Part shown: piece after piece, positions 29,937-38,298 of the stretch
Position numbering within the stretch: position 1 is the stretch's first letter
Layout of the letters: the number at the start of each line of letters is the position of its first letter
Assembly (NCBI RefSeq): GCF_018127805.1
Contig: NZ_CP072334.1
Location: 2,024,001-2,088,000, forward strand
Origin: Prevotella sp. oral taxon 475
GTDB taxonomy: Bacteria; Bacteroidota; Bacteroidia; Bacteroidales; Bacteroidaceae
Reading direction: 5' to 3'
Length of the DNA stretch: 64,000 nucleotides
Translations under genes and position numbers: made by a program
Notes under the pieces: model-generated
What the model was told of the DNA's origin: nothing
The model's database searches: none
What the model saw: the letters and a program-made list of their open reading frames with translations, nothing else

Positions 29937-31630
29937 AACACCTCCACCCCATTCATCCGCATCACAGCAGGCATAGAGGCATCCTCGCATCGCTTCTATG
30001 CCTGCTTGCCATAGGTCTGTCGCCTGTTTTTGCAAGTCAGATAGCAGCTCCCCTTTGGCAGCACGCCCCGCATCCTTCACAGAAGAAAACCACCCCTTCG
30101 CAGAAACGCCCCACCCCCCGAAAAGGGAAAAAGCCCGTGCCAGACGACCGCGTCTACCTCGTCCACTCCGACGAACTCCGTTACGACCAGTTCGGCCTCG
30201 TCCCCGACGCCCAGATCGTCAAAGGAAAAGTACAATTCCACCACCAAGGCGCGCGGATGTGGTGCGACAGTGCCTACTTCTACCAGTCGACCAACTCCTT
30301 TCGCGCCTTCGGACACGTGCGCATGCAGCAAGGCGATACCCTCTCGCTCACCTGCGACCGCGCCTACTACGACGGACAAGGCCAGATGATGGAAGCCCGG
30401 CAGAACGTCATCCTCAAACACCGCGGCCAAACCCTCCACACCGACAGCCTCAACTACGACCGGCTCTACAACAACGCCTACTTCTTCGAAGGCGGAACCC
30501 TCACCGACAAAAACCAAAAACTCGTCGCCGATTGGGGGCAATACAACACCCAAACCCGCCAAGCCTCCTTCTACTACAACGTCAAAATGCTCGACGGCCA
30601 GCGGCTCATCACCACCGACACCCTCCACTACGACACCCGCACCTCGCTGGCCCACGTCACCGGTCCCTCGAGAGTCACCTCCAAAGCCAGCACCATCGAC
30701 ACCCAAGACGCCTACTTCAACACCCACACCGACCAAGCCCAGCTCTTCGGTCGCTCCACCGTCAACGACCAAGACAAAACCATCACCGGCGACAGCCTCT
30801 ACTACGACGACCGCACCGGCCTGAGCCACGGTCACGGCCGCGTCGTCTACGTCGACAAGCACAACCACCACACCCTGCACTGCGAGCACATGGAATACAA
30901 CGAAAAAACCGGCTTCGGCTTCGCCACCGGTCGCACCCTGGCCAAAGACTACTCACAAGGCGACACCCTCTACGTCCACGCCGACTCCATCAAGCTCTAC
31001 ACCCTCCACCTCAACACCGACACCGTTCAGCGTCACATCCACGCCTACCACCACGTCCGCGCCTACCGCACCGACCTACAAGCCGTCTGCGATTCCCTCG
31101 TCATCACCACCCGCGACTCCTGCCTCACCCTCTACCGCCACCCCATCGTCTGGAATGCCAACCGCCAACTCACCGGCCAGCGCATCAAAGTCTACCTCCA
31201 AGACAGCCTCCTGCGCGAAGCCCGCGTTCTGGGGCAAGCCCTCTCCATCGAGCAGCTCCCCGACAGCCTCCATTACAATCAAATCTCCTCGCGCGACATG
31301 TACGCCTACTTCACCCAAGGCGTTCTACGTCGAAACGACGCCATTGCCAACGTCCGCACCGTCTATTACACCATGGACGAAGCCGACAGCACCCTCATCG
31401 GCCTCAACTACCTCGAGACCGACACCCTCCGCCTCTACCTCAACCCACAGAAAAAGCTCCAGAAAATCTGGACCTGCAAATTCGAAGCCACCCTCTACCC
31501 CATGACCCAAATACCGCCCACCAAGCCCAAACTCGACAACTTCGTCTGGTACTCCGCCATCCGCCCGCGCCACAAAGACGACCTCTTCGAATGGCGCCCC
31601 TACTCTCCCTCCGTTTCTACCCTCCCCTAA
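29933..31630 (+). CDS. OstA/LptA-like protein
   Basis: About 565 residues: signal region (residues about 18-38), a basic Pro/Lys-rich linker, then repeated OstA-type strands with the recurrent D-S/T-L-x-Y-D pattern (VHSDELRYDQFGL, HTDSLNYDRLYNNAYFFEGG, TTDTLHYDTRTSLAHVTG, TGDSLYYDD). These build the beta-jellyroll that moves lipopolysaccharide in LptA and LptD. The start overlaps the stop of the SurA-like gene (ATGA). The gene is strikingly C-rich, with mostly NNC codons, which opens a false 624-codon frame over it. A role in LPS transport is likely but not proven. Confidence 0.85.
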   Translation: MKHLHPIHPHHSRHRGILASLLCLLAIGLSPVFASQIAAPLWQHAPHPSQKKTTPSQKRPTPRKGKKPVPDDRVYLVHSDELRYDQFGLVPDAQIVKGKVQFHHQGARMWCDSAYFYQSTNSFRAFGHVRMQQGDTLSLTCDRAYYDGQGQMMEARQNVILKHRGQTLHTDSLNYDRLYNNAYFFEGGTLTDKNQKLVADWGQYNTQTRQASFYYNVKMLDGQRLITTDTLHYDTRTSLAHVTGPSRVTSKASTIDTQDAYFNTHTDQAQLFGRSTVNDQDKTITGDSLYYDDRTGLSHGHGRVVYVDKHNHHTLHCEHMEYNEKTGFGFATGRTLAKDYSQGDTLYVHADSIKLYTLHLNTDTVQRHIHAYHHVRAYRTDLQAVCDSLVITTRDSCLTLYRHPIVWNANRQLTGQRIKVYLQDSLLREARVLGQALSIEQLPDSLHYNQISSRDMYAYFTQGVLRRNDAIANVRTVYYTMDEADSTLIGLNYLETDTLRLYLNPQKKLQKIWTCKFEATLYPMTQIPPTKPKLDNFVWYSAIRPRHKDDLFEWRPYSPSVSTLP

Positions 31631-31686
31631 GTGAGAGGGATGGAAGCTCCGTTGAAGAATTGGCGAGAAGAATAGAGGCCGGAACG

Positions 31687-31727
31687 AAAAGAGAACTGAT
31701 ATGCACAGCGCATATCAGTTCTCTTTT
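31687..31727. terminator. Strong bidirectional terminator, 18-bp perfect stem
   Basis: AAAAGAGAACTGATATGC and its exact complement enclose a 5-nt loop, between the convergent OstA-like and DUF6261 genes. A-rich and T-rich ends allow termination both ways. Confidence 0.85.
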
Positions 31728-31774
31728 CCATTTTTCCAATCTTTTGTGCAGTGCAATCCACCCTGCCAACGATA

Positions 31775-31815
31775 CACAGAGAGAAAACAAGGCCGTAGGT
31801 CCTGGTCTGTTGAAA
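31775..31815. repeat. Dispersed repeat, copy 2
   Basis: Contains CAAGGCCGTAGGTC, the reverse complement of the block at 3849-3895, with AGAGAAAACAAGG beside it. Intergenic. Confidence 0.5.
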
Positions 31816-31891
31816 TCTCTCCTGTTAGGGATGAGAATCAAGCCTTTTCTCTCCGATCCTTTTCACTTTTGAGAATCGACCTGATGGATTC

Positions 31892-32857
31892 TTAAACCTC
31901 AACAAATCCATCCTCTGTCATTTTCACATAGAGCCGCCTGTTGTTCCTCCGATCCAATAGCTCATAGGTGCGAACCTTCCCCCTATTTCGAATTTTCCCT
32001 GTGATATGGAGCGAACCCTCGGGCAATCCCACTTTTTCTTCATACACCCGTAGAGCCACCGCCCATTCCTTGCGCAGTTCGATGGCCCGACGCTCCCGGG
32101 CACTACGTTGCTGCGCATTGATAGCACGCTGCGTCGTTTTGAAATGTTTAATTTCAGCATTCAGATGGTCCACCAACTTTTCGATCATTTTTTGGTCGTC
32201 TTCTACAGAGCTATGCACATAAGCAGCCTCGATGAGTCGGCAAACAGCATTGAAAATCTGGTCTGTATAGAGGCGAATGTCTTTCATGGTGGGCAAACGC
32301 AGTTGGACCAATTTTTCCTGCCGTTTTAGGAAGAGTTTTTCATAAGCCTCATTCAGCTGTTTGAGTTTGCCTACTGTTGAACTAAGTTGCAGCACAGAAA
32401 GCTGCGCGGTCATTGGCTCCAAGTCTTTGAGCAAGCTACAAATATAGCCCGTCTCTGCGTCGAATGTTTCGCTCTGTATTCCTCTGTAATTTCCGATAGA
32501 ATGATAGAGCAACATCGCCGCTTGGGCCACTTCCTCGATGGGCGACTTTCTTTGCGCCTTAATCAGCTCGAGAATGTTCGACACCACTCGGTCGCGCTCC
32601 TTATCGATCTTGTGCATCTCATCCAATTCAACCGTTTTGAGTGATTGCTTCACAGCGTCGGTCTCCAACTCGATGAACTCAGCCCACTCCGTCATTAATC
32701 GTTCAGGCACTCCGATTTTCTTTCCATTTTCCCGCTTGACCAAGGCATAAACCTGATTTTGAAACTGCACATGCAACGCACCGCTAAGCCTATTAGCATT
32801 AGCCGACAGAATCTTCACCATTTTGGGAAGCCATAATTCTTTCATCAACACTTTCAT
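31892..32857 (-). CDS. DUF6261 family protein
   Basis: A 321-residue mostly helical cytoplasmic protein without signal peptide. It starts MKVLMKELWLPKMVKILSAN and ends with a basic domain, RRNNRRLYVKMTEDGF. The layout (helical bundle plus a C-terminal small domain after an Arg/Ala-rich stretch) fits DUF6261, found widely in Bacteroidota with unknown function. It stands alone, followed on its upstream side by the 41-bp repeat array. Confidence 0.65.
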   Translation of the reverse strand: MKVLMKELWLPKMVKILSANANRLSGALHVQFQNQVYALVKRENGKKIGVPERLMTEWAEFIELETDAVKQSLKTVELDEMHKIDKERDRVVSNILELIKAQRKSPIEEVAQAAMLLYHSIGNYRGIQSETFDAETGYICSLLKDLEPMTAQLSVLQLSSTVGKLKQLNEAYEKLFLKRQEKLVQLRLPTMKDIRLYTDQIFNAVCRLIEAAYVHSSVEDDQKMIEKLVDHLNAEIKHFKTTQRAINAQQRSARERRAIELRKEWAVALRVYEEKVGLPEGSLHITGKIRNRGKVRTYELLDRRNNRRLYVKMTEDGFVEV

Positions 32858-33080
32858 CTTCTATTTTATTTAAGGATTCAACATTTGCTTGTCAAAAGGT
32901 AGATCATGATATAGCCCTAACTATTTTACTGAAATAGATTTTCAGCTTTTTTCTGTTTAAAATTGAAATGCTATCGAAACATCGACCATCTCTGCGCAAA
33001 AATAGTTTTTTCCTGTCAAAGTTCCAAACATTTTTGTAAATAAATATTTTTCGTTATATAAAATGCTGCAGTTTGAATAG

Positions 33081-33465
33081 CAAAAAAGTTTTTCATACAG
33101 AAAATCACAGATTTTGTGCATCAAAAAAGCTTTTCATGCAGAAAATCACAGATTCTATGCATCAAAAAAGCTTCTTATACAGAAAATCACAGATTCTGTG
33201 CATCAAAAAAGATTTCTATGCAGAAAATCACAGATTCTGTGCATCAAAAAAGTTTTTCATACAGAAAATCACAGATTCTGTGCATCAAAAAAGTTTTTCA
33301 TGCAGAAAATCACAGATTCTGTGCATCAAAAAAGTTTTTCATGTAGAAAATCACAGATTTTGTACATCAAAAAAGCTTTTCATGCAGAAAATCATAGATT
33401 CTGTGCATCAAAAAAGTTTTTCATGCAGAAAATCACAGATTCTGTGCATCAAAAAAGTTTTTTCT
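33081..33465. repeat. 41-bp tandem array, nine units plus a partial
   Basis: Units start at 33081 and every 41 bp through 33409, with a partial at 33450. Each holds CAAAAAAG(C/T)TTTTCAT, then CAGAAAATCACAGATTCTGTG with a 13-bp palindrome CACAGATTCTGTG. A second weaker dyad (TGCATC...CATGCA) spans the A-tract. Units differ at a few positions only. It fills the 670-bp gap between the DUF6261 gene and the glycine-cleavage terminator. Because 41 is not a multiple of 3, all three frames stay open, giving false ORFs. Confidence 0.95.
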
Positions 33466-33473
33466 AACAAAAA

Positions 33474-33507
33474 AAGAGAATGCCCTCTGTGCGGAGTGCA
33501 TTCTCTT
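33474..33507 (-). terminator. Terminator of the glycine cleavage operon
   Basis: AAGAGAATGC pairs with GCATTCTCTT around a 14-nt loop; on the minus strand a run of seven T follows. It lies 20 bp past the lpd stop. Confidence 0.8.
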
Positions 33508-33528
33508 CTCAAAAAATGGATTGACTGC

Positions 33529-34884
33529 TTAAGGCCTGAGGGCCATGTCTTGCAAAATCTCGCTCAAGGTGGGATGCGTGTGGACGATGTCGCCCAGACG
33601 GTCGAGGGTGGCCCCGAGGTTCATGAGTACGGCTACTTCTTGCGCGATGAAGGCGGCGTGCTCGCCATAGAGGTGGCAGCCCAAGAGGGTGCCTTGCTCG
33701 TCGGTGAGAAGCTTGATCATCCCTTCGGTGGCGTTGCCGGCATGGGCTTTGCCATTGGAGCGGTAATAGCCTTTGTGGCAGCGATAGGGGGTTGCTGCCT
33801 CTTTGCATTGGTCTTCGCTCAGGCCTACGCTTCCGGCTTCGGGATGGGTGAAGATGGCGGCGGGGATGAGGTCGAGGCGGATGCGATCGGGGGTGCCCAG
33901 GATGTGGTTCACGGCTCGGAAGCCTTGGAAGATGGCGGTGTGGGCGAGCATCTGCCGTCCGTTCACGTCGCCGATGGCGTAGACGCCGGGCACGTTGGTT
34001 TGCAGATTCTCGTCGGTGGAGATGCCTGCGGGGCTGTGGCGGATGTCGGTGGATGGGAGGTGGAGACCTTCGATGTTGGGCTTGCGTCCGGTGGCCATCA
34101 GGATGATGTCGGCATCGATGAAGGCGGCTTTGCCTTTCTTTTCGTAATGCAGGCGTAGGAGGCCTTCGTTTTTCTCGATGCGGCTCACGGCAGACTGGAA
34201 GGAGAAGTCGATGCCGCGCTGTTCGAGTTGTTTGCGCAGGCGTTTGGCGATGTCGCTGTCTAAAGCCGGGAGGCATTCTTTGAGGTATTCGACGACGCAG
34301 ACTTCACTGCCCAAACTGCGATAGATGCTGGCGAACTCCATTCCGATGACGCCTGCGCCGATGACGCAGAGGCGTTGGGGGATGCGGGGGAGGTCGAGCA
34401 GCTCGGTGGAGGTGAGCACGCCGGGGAGGTCGATGCCTTCTATGGGTAGTTGTTTGGCGGTGGAGCCGGTGGCGATGAGGATGTTGTCGGCGGTGATTTC
34501 TTGGTCGTCGACGACGATGGTTTTGTTTCCGGAGAAATGGGCTTTGCCTTTTAGATAGGTGATTCCGGGCATGGCCATGATTTGTTCTACGCCTTGACGC
34601 AGCCGGTCGATGATGGCTTGCTTGCGGTCGATGATGGCCGGCATGTCGATGGAGAAGTCGGTGCTGGATAGGTGGATGCCGTAGGTGGCGGCGTCTCTGA
34701 TGGTGTCGGCCACTTCGGCATGCTTACACAGGGTTTTTGTGGGGATGCAGCCGCTGTTGAGGCAGGTTCCTCCGGCGTCGTGGGCTTCGATGATGGTGAC
34801 TTGAAGCCCTTTTCGTGCGGCGTATTCGGCTGCTCTGTACCCTCCGGGACCGCTGCCGATAATGATGAGGTCAGTCTTTGTCAT
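33529..34884 (-). CDS. lpdA: Dihydrolipoamide dehydrogenase (E3/L-protein)
   Basis: A 451-residue FAD enzyme that reoxidises dihydrolipoyl groups with NAD. FAD site IIIGSGPGGYRAAEYAARKG, redox disulfide GGTCLNSGCIPTK, NAD site CVIGAGVIGMEFASIYRSLG, second FAD segment VPGVYAIGDVNG and C-terminal HTHPTLSE with the catalytic His-Glu pair. Its start overlaps gcvPB by 14 bp, so it should serve GcvH as L-protein. Confidence 0.96.
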   Translation of the reverse strand: MTKTDLIIIGSGPGGYRAAEYAARKGLQVTIIEAHDAGGTCLNSGCIPTKTLCKHAEVADTIRDAATYGIHLSSTDFSIDMPAIIDRKQAIIDRLRQGVEQIMAMPGITYLKGKAHFSGNKTIVVDDQEITADNILIATGSTAKQLPIEGIDLPGVLTSTELLDLPRIPQRLCVIGAGVIGMEFASIYRSLGSEVCVVEYLKECLPALDSDIAKRLRKQLEQRGIDFSFQSAVSRIEKNEGLLRLHYEKKGKAAFIDADIILMATGRKPNIEGLHLPSTDIRHSPAGISTDENLQTNVPGVYAIGDVNGRQMLAHTAIFQGFRAVNHILGTPDRIRLDLIPAAIFTHPEAGSVGLSEDQCKEAATPYRCHKGYYRSNGKAHAGNATEGMIKLLTDEQGTLLGCHLYGEHAAFIAQEVAVLMNLGATLDRLGDIVHTHPTLSEILQDMALRP

Positions 34885-36352
34885 GAATGAGTTGCTGATA
34901 GGTGGTGATGGGATGTTTGGCTGCTAAGACGTCGTCGACCCGACCTACGGGGGTGGTATGTGGGGCCGATGTGACTTTTTGAGGTTCTTGGGCGGCGTCT
35001 TGGGCAATCTTTCGCATGGTGTCGATGAAGCCGTCGATGGTAGATTTGCTTTCGGTCTCGGTGGGCTCGATCATCATGGCTTCGTGAAAGAGCAGGGGGA
35101 AGTAGATGGTGGGGGCGTGATAGCCGTAGTCTAACAGGGCTTTGGCTACGTCCATGGTTCTGACTCCGGTTTGTTTGTCTTTGAGTCCATCGAAGACGAA
35201 TTCATGTTTGCAGAGTCCGTCGATGGGCAATTCGTAGACGTCTTTGAGGGATTCTTTGATGTAGTTGGCGTTCAACGTGGCCAGCGGTCCTACCATTTTG
35301 AGGTTCTCTCGGCCCAAAGTGAGGATGTAGGTGTAGGCTTTCAGGAGTACGCCGAAGTTGCCAAAGAAGGAGCCTACGCGCATTTCGCTGCCATCGGGCG
35401 AGAGTAGGCAGTGTTTTTGCTCTACGTCGAACTGCCCGTCTTTGAGGATCACTCGCGGCGAAGGCAAGAATTGCTCGAGGCCTTTGCGCACTCCGACGGG
35501 ACCGGCACCGGGCCCTCCGCCTCCGTGTGGCGTGGAAAAGGTTTTGTGAAGGTTGATGTGCATCACGTCGAATCCCATGTCTCCGGGACGACATTCGCCC
35601 AATAGGGGGTTGAGATTGGCTCCGTCGTAGTACATCAGTCCGCCGCAGGCGTGCACCATCTCTGTGATGACGGGTATATCCTTCTCGAAGAGTCCGAGTG
35701 TGTTGGGGTTGGTCATCATCATGGCTGCGATGCTGTCGTCTAAAAGTCGTCGGAGGTCTTCTGTATCGACGGTTCCCTGAGGCGTGCTCTTCACTTCTAC
35801 TACTTCTAAACCGCAGACAGCTGCCGATGCGGGATTGGTTCCGTGGGCCGAATCGGGAACAATCACTTTCGTGCGTTTGTAGTCTTGCCGACTGTTATGA
35901 TAGGCCCGAATCATCATCAGACCCGTCAGTTCGCCTTGTGCCCCCGCAAAGGGATTGAGCGTAAACTCGTACATGCCGGAGAGTTCTGACAAAGCTTGCT
36001 GCAAACCGTAATACACCGCCAACGCACCTTGACAAGTGGACACGGGCTGCAAGGGGTGTAGGTCGACAAAGGCGGGCATACTGGCCACTTCTTCGTTGAT
36101 GACGGGATTGTATTTCATCGTGCAACTGCCCAAGGGATAGAAACCGTTGTCTACTCCGAAGTTGTTACTGCTTAGGTTGGTATAATGTCTTACCACCGTC
36201 ACTTCATCGCATTCGGGGAGCTGGGCATCGGTTGTTCTCCGCAGGTTGGCGGGTAGTTCATGGCGTTCGATCTTGCTTTTGGGCAAGCTATACCCCCGTT
36301 GTCCGGTGTGGGAAAGTTCGAAAATCAAGTTCCCGTATAGTCTGTTGTTCAT
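34871..36352 (-). CDS. gcvPB: Glycine dehydrogenase (decarboxylating) subunit 2, P-protein beta
   Basis: A 493-residue PLP-binding half of the P-protein. The PLP lysine motif is seen in INLHKTFSTPHGGGGPG; also YPLGSCTMKYNP and SAHGTNPASA. It decarboxylates glycine and passes the aminomethyl group to lipoyl-GcvH together with GcvPA. Its start overlaps the gcvPA stop by 1 nt (TAATG), so the two halves are translated together. Confidence 0.95.
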   Translation of the reverse strand: MNNRLYGNLIFELSHTGQRGYSLPKSKIERHELPANLRRTTDAQLPECDEVTVVRHYTNLSSNNFGVDNGFYPLGSCTMKYNPVINEEVASMPAFVDLHPLQPVSTCQGALAVYYGLQQALSELSGMYEFTLNPFAGAQGELTGLMMIRAYHNSRQDYKRTKVIVPDSAHGTNPASAAVCGLEVVEVKSTPQGTVDTEDLRRLLDDSIAAMMMTNPNTLGLFEKDIPVITEMVHACGGLMYYDGANLNPLLGECRPGDMGFDVMHINLHKTFSTPHGGGGPGAGPVGVRKGLEQFLPSPRVILKDGQFDVEQKHCLLSPDGSEMRVGSFFGNFGVLLKAYTYILTLGRENLKMVGPLATLNANYIKESLKDVYELPIDGLCKHEFVFDGLKDKQTGVRTMDVAKALLDYGYHAPTIYFPLLFHEAMMIEPTETESKSTIDGFIDTMRKIAQDAAQEPQKVTSAPHTTPVGRVDDVLAAKHPITTYQQLIHDKD

Positions 36353-37686
36353 TATTTTGGGGATGAAAGGGTTGCTGATTGTACGAGTTGGTCGATGTCT
36401 TCTTTGGTATGCTTCTCCGTTACGGCAAACATCACGGTGTGGCTGTCTATTTTGATGCCGCCCAGAATGCCTCGCTGAAGCAGTTGTTGTTGCAGAACAT
36501 CGACGTCTCCATCATATTTCACACAGAATTCGTTGAAGAAGGGTTGATTGAAAGCAGGCGTAAAATGCCCCGACCCGATCAGTTGGTCGTATAAATAATG
36601 TGCTCCGTCGCACGACATCTGGGCCGCTTCTTTCAGTCCTTCCTTACCCATCACACTGAGATAGATGGTGACAAACAAAGCCATCAAACTTTGATTGGAA
36701 CAGATATTAGAGGTGGCTTTCTCGCGTCGGATGTGTTGTTCGCGGGCCTGAAGGGTGAGAACAAAGACGCGTTGCCCTTTGTTGTCTACCGTTTTCCCGA
36801 CAATCCGCCCCGGCATCTTCCTCATGAGCTTCTCCGTACAGCACATATAACCTACCGACGGACCGCCGAACGACATGGGAATGCCCAACGACTGCCCATC
36901 GCCCACAGCAATATCGGCTCCCAATTCGGCCGGAGTTTTCAGCAGAGCCAGGTCGGCCGGGTTGGCATTCATGATGAACAGAGCCTTTTCGTTGTGGCAG
37001 ATGTCGGCCCATCCTTCGTAGTCTTCCACGATTCCGTATTTATTGGGTTGCTGAACGATCACTCCTGCCACGCCGCCTTGCTTGAGTTCGTCGACAAGAG
37101 CAGAGCGGGAGGTGACACCTTCTTCGGCCTCCACCACGTCGACACGGATAGATTGGAAGTGAGCATACGTCTTGATGACAGCGAGAATCTTCTCATCGAC
37201 GGTCTGCGACACCAGCACCCGATCGGCTTTCTTGGCCGAAGCCACAGCCATCAGTGCCGCTTCTGCCGTAGCAGTGCTGCCATCATACATCGACGCATTT
37301 GAGATCGGCATTCCCGTTAGTTCTGCCATCATGCTTTGAAACTCGAAGATGTAGTGCAACGTTCCTTGCGAAATCTCCGCCTGATAGGGTGTATAACTGG
37401 TGAGAAACTCCGATCGCGCCACGAGATGTGGGATGATCGAGGGTGTGTAATGGTCGTAAACGCCGCCGCCTGCAAAGATGGTGAGCTGTTGATTCTTACT
37501 TCCCAATTCGCGAAAGAAGTTTCTGATTTCCTGTTCCGACATCGCTTCGGGCAGATGATAGTTTCTTCTGAACCGAATTTCCTCGGGAACCTCTTTATAT
37601 AAGTCGTCGAGCGAACCGATGCCAATTCGGCTCAGCATCTGCTCAACGTCTTCTTCTGTATGCGGGAAAAACTTATATTGCATCAT
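36352..37686 (-). CDS. gcvPA: Glycine dehydrogenase (decarboxylating) subunit 1, P-protein alpha
   Basis: About 444 residues; family start MQYKFFPHTEEDVEQML, then YTPYQAEISQGTLHYIFEFQSM and NASMYDGSTATAEAALMA. It pairs with GcvPB. The frame is open upstream to a TTG at 37719, but that falls in the 22-bp array and lacks family similarity, so I use the ATG at 37686 (a second ATG follows at once). Confidence 0.94.
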   Translation of the reverse strand: MMQYKFFPHTEEDVEQMLSRIGIGSLDDLYKEVPEEIRFRRNYHLPEAMSEQEIRNFFRELGSKNQQLTIFAGGGVYDHYTPSIIPHLVARSEFLTSYTPYQAEISQGTLHYIFEFQSMMAELTGMPISNASMYDGSTATAEAALMAVASAKKADRVLVSQTVDEKILAVIKTYAHFQSIRVDVVEAEEGVTSRSALVDELKQGGVAGVIVQQPNKYGIVEDYEGWADICHNEKALFIMNANPADLALLKTPAELGADIAVGDGQSLGIPMSFGGPSVGYMCCTEKLMRKMPGRIVGKTVDNKGQRVFVLTLQAREQHIRREKATSNICSNQSLMALFVTIYLSVMGKEGLKEAAQMSCDGAHYLYDQLIGSGHFTPAFNQPFFNEFCVKYDGDVDVLQQQLLQRGILGGIKIDSHTVMFAVTEKHTKEDIDQLVQSATLSSPK

Positions 37687-37701
37687 ACTTTGGGTTGAAG
37701 T

Positions 37702-37877
37702 ATTTTCTAAAAAAGACAAAGTGTTTCTTTGAGAAAGCCAAAATGTTTCCTAAGAAAAGGCAAAGCAACTCTTGAAAGAAGACAGAATACCTCTTTGAAA
37801 AAGGAGAAACATCTCCTTCAGAAAGGGGAAACGCCCTCTTGAAACAAAAGAAGAGCCTTTTCTTGAAAGGGAAGAGA
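37702..37877. repeat. Degenerate 22-bp array filling the gcvH-gcvPA gap
   Basis: Eight consecutive 22-mers start at 37702, 37724, 37746, 37768, 37790, 37812, 37834 and 37856. They share a rough form YYTCTTTGAAAAAGGCAAAAYR with partial dyad symmetry, but the sequences are very diverged. They occupy almost the whole spacer inside the operon. The sequence is unlike the TCTTAGC family but has the same period. Confidence 0.65.
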
Positions 37878-37879
37878 GC

Positions 37880-38260
37880 CTATTGATTACAAAATTCTTC
37901 GTAGGCTTTTGCATCCATCAAGCCGTCCAACTCGGTTTTATCAGACAGCTTCACCTTCATAATCCAATTTTCGAAAGCATCTTTGTTGAGCAGTTCGGGA
38001 GCATCTTCGAGGGCCTCATTGGTCTCAACGACGGTTCCGCTCACAGGAGAAGTAAGGTCGCTTGCCGCCTTTACGCTTTCAACGGCTCCGAAATCTTCTC
38101 CTGCTTCCACTTCATCGTCCACGTCGGGCATATCGACATAAACCACATTTCCCAATGCTCCTTGTGCATAATCGGTGATACCGATGAAAGCATAGTCTCC
38201 TTCTACACGTACATATTCGTGCGACTCGCTGTAATAGAGCCCTTCAATAAATTTTGCCAT
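37880..38260 (-). CDS. gcvH: Glycine cleavage system H protein
   Basis: A 126-residue lipoyl carrier. The lipoylated lysine is in GAVESVKAASDLTSPVSG. Start MAKFIEGLYYSESHEYV and end AYEEFCNQ are typical. It shuttles the aminomethyl arm between P, T and L proteins, all encoded here. Confidence 0.96.
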   Translation of the reverse strand: MAKFIEGLYYSESHEYVRVEGDYAFIGITDYAQGALGNVVYVDMPDVDDEVEAGEDFGAVESVKAASDLTSPVSGTVVETNEALEDAPELLNKDAFENWIMKVKLSDKTELDGLMDAKAYEEFCNQ

Positions 38261-38298
38261 AAGGTTTTTACTTTTTTATAGGGTTTGTTATTCGTATT

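Noticed and set aside
29998..31872. Second long open frame over the OstA-like gene (624 codons)
   Set aside because: The translation is Arg/Pro/His-rich with no domain; it results from the C-rich sense strand. The in-phase frame has signal peptide, repeats and an ATGA start overlap.
33081..33465. CRISPR array
   Set aside because: Units are contiguous and almost identical over all 41 bp; there are no unique spacers and no cas genes nearby.
33073..34158. 361-codon + strand frame
   Set aside because: It is made of the 41-bp repeat followed by the antisense of lpdA.
37687..37719. TTG start extending GcvPA by 11 residues
   Set aside because: The extension lies in the repeat-filled spacer and has no family similarity; the ATG at 37686 gives the usual start.
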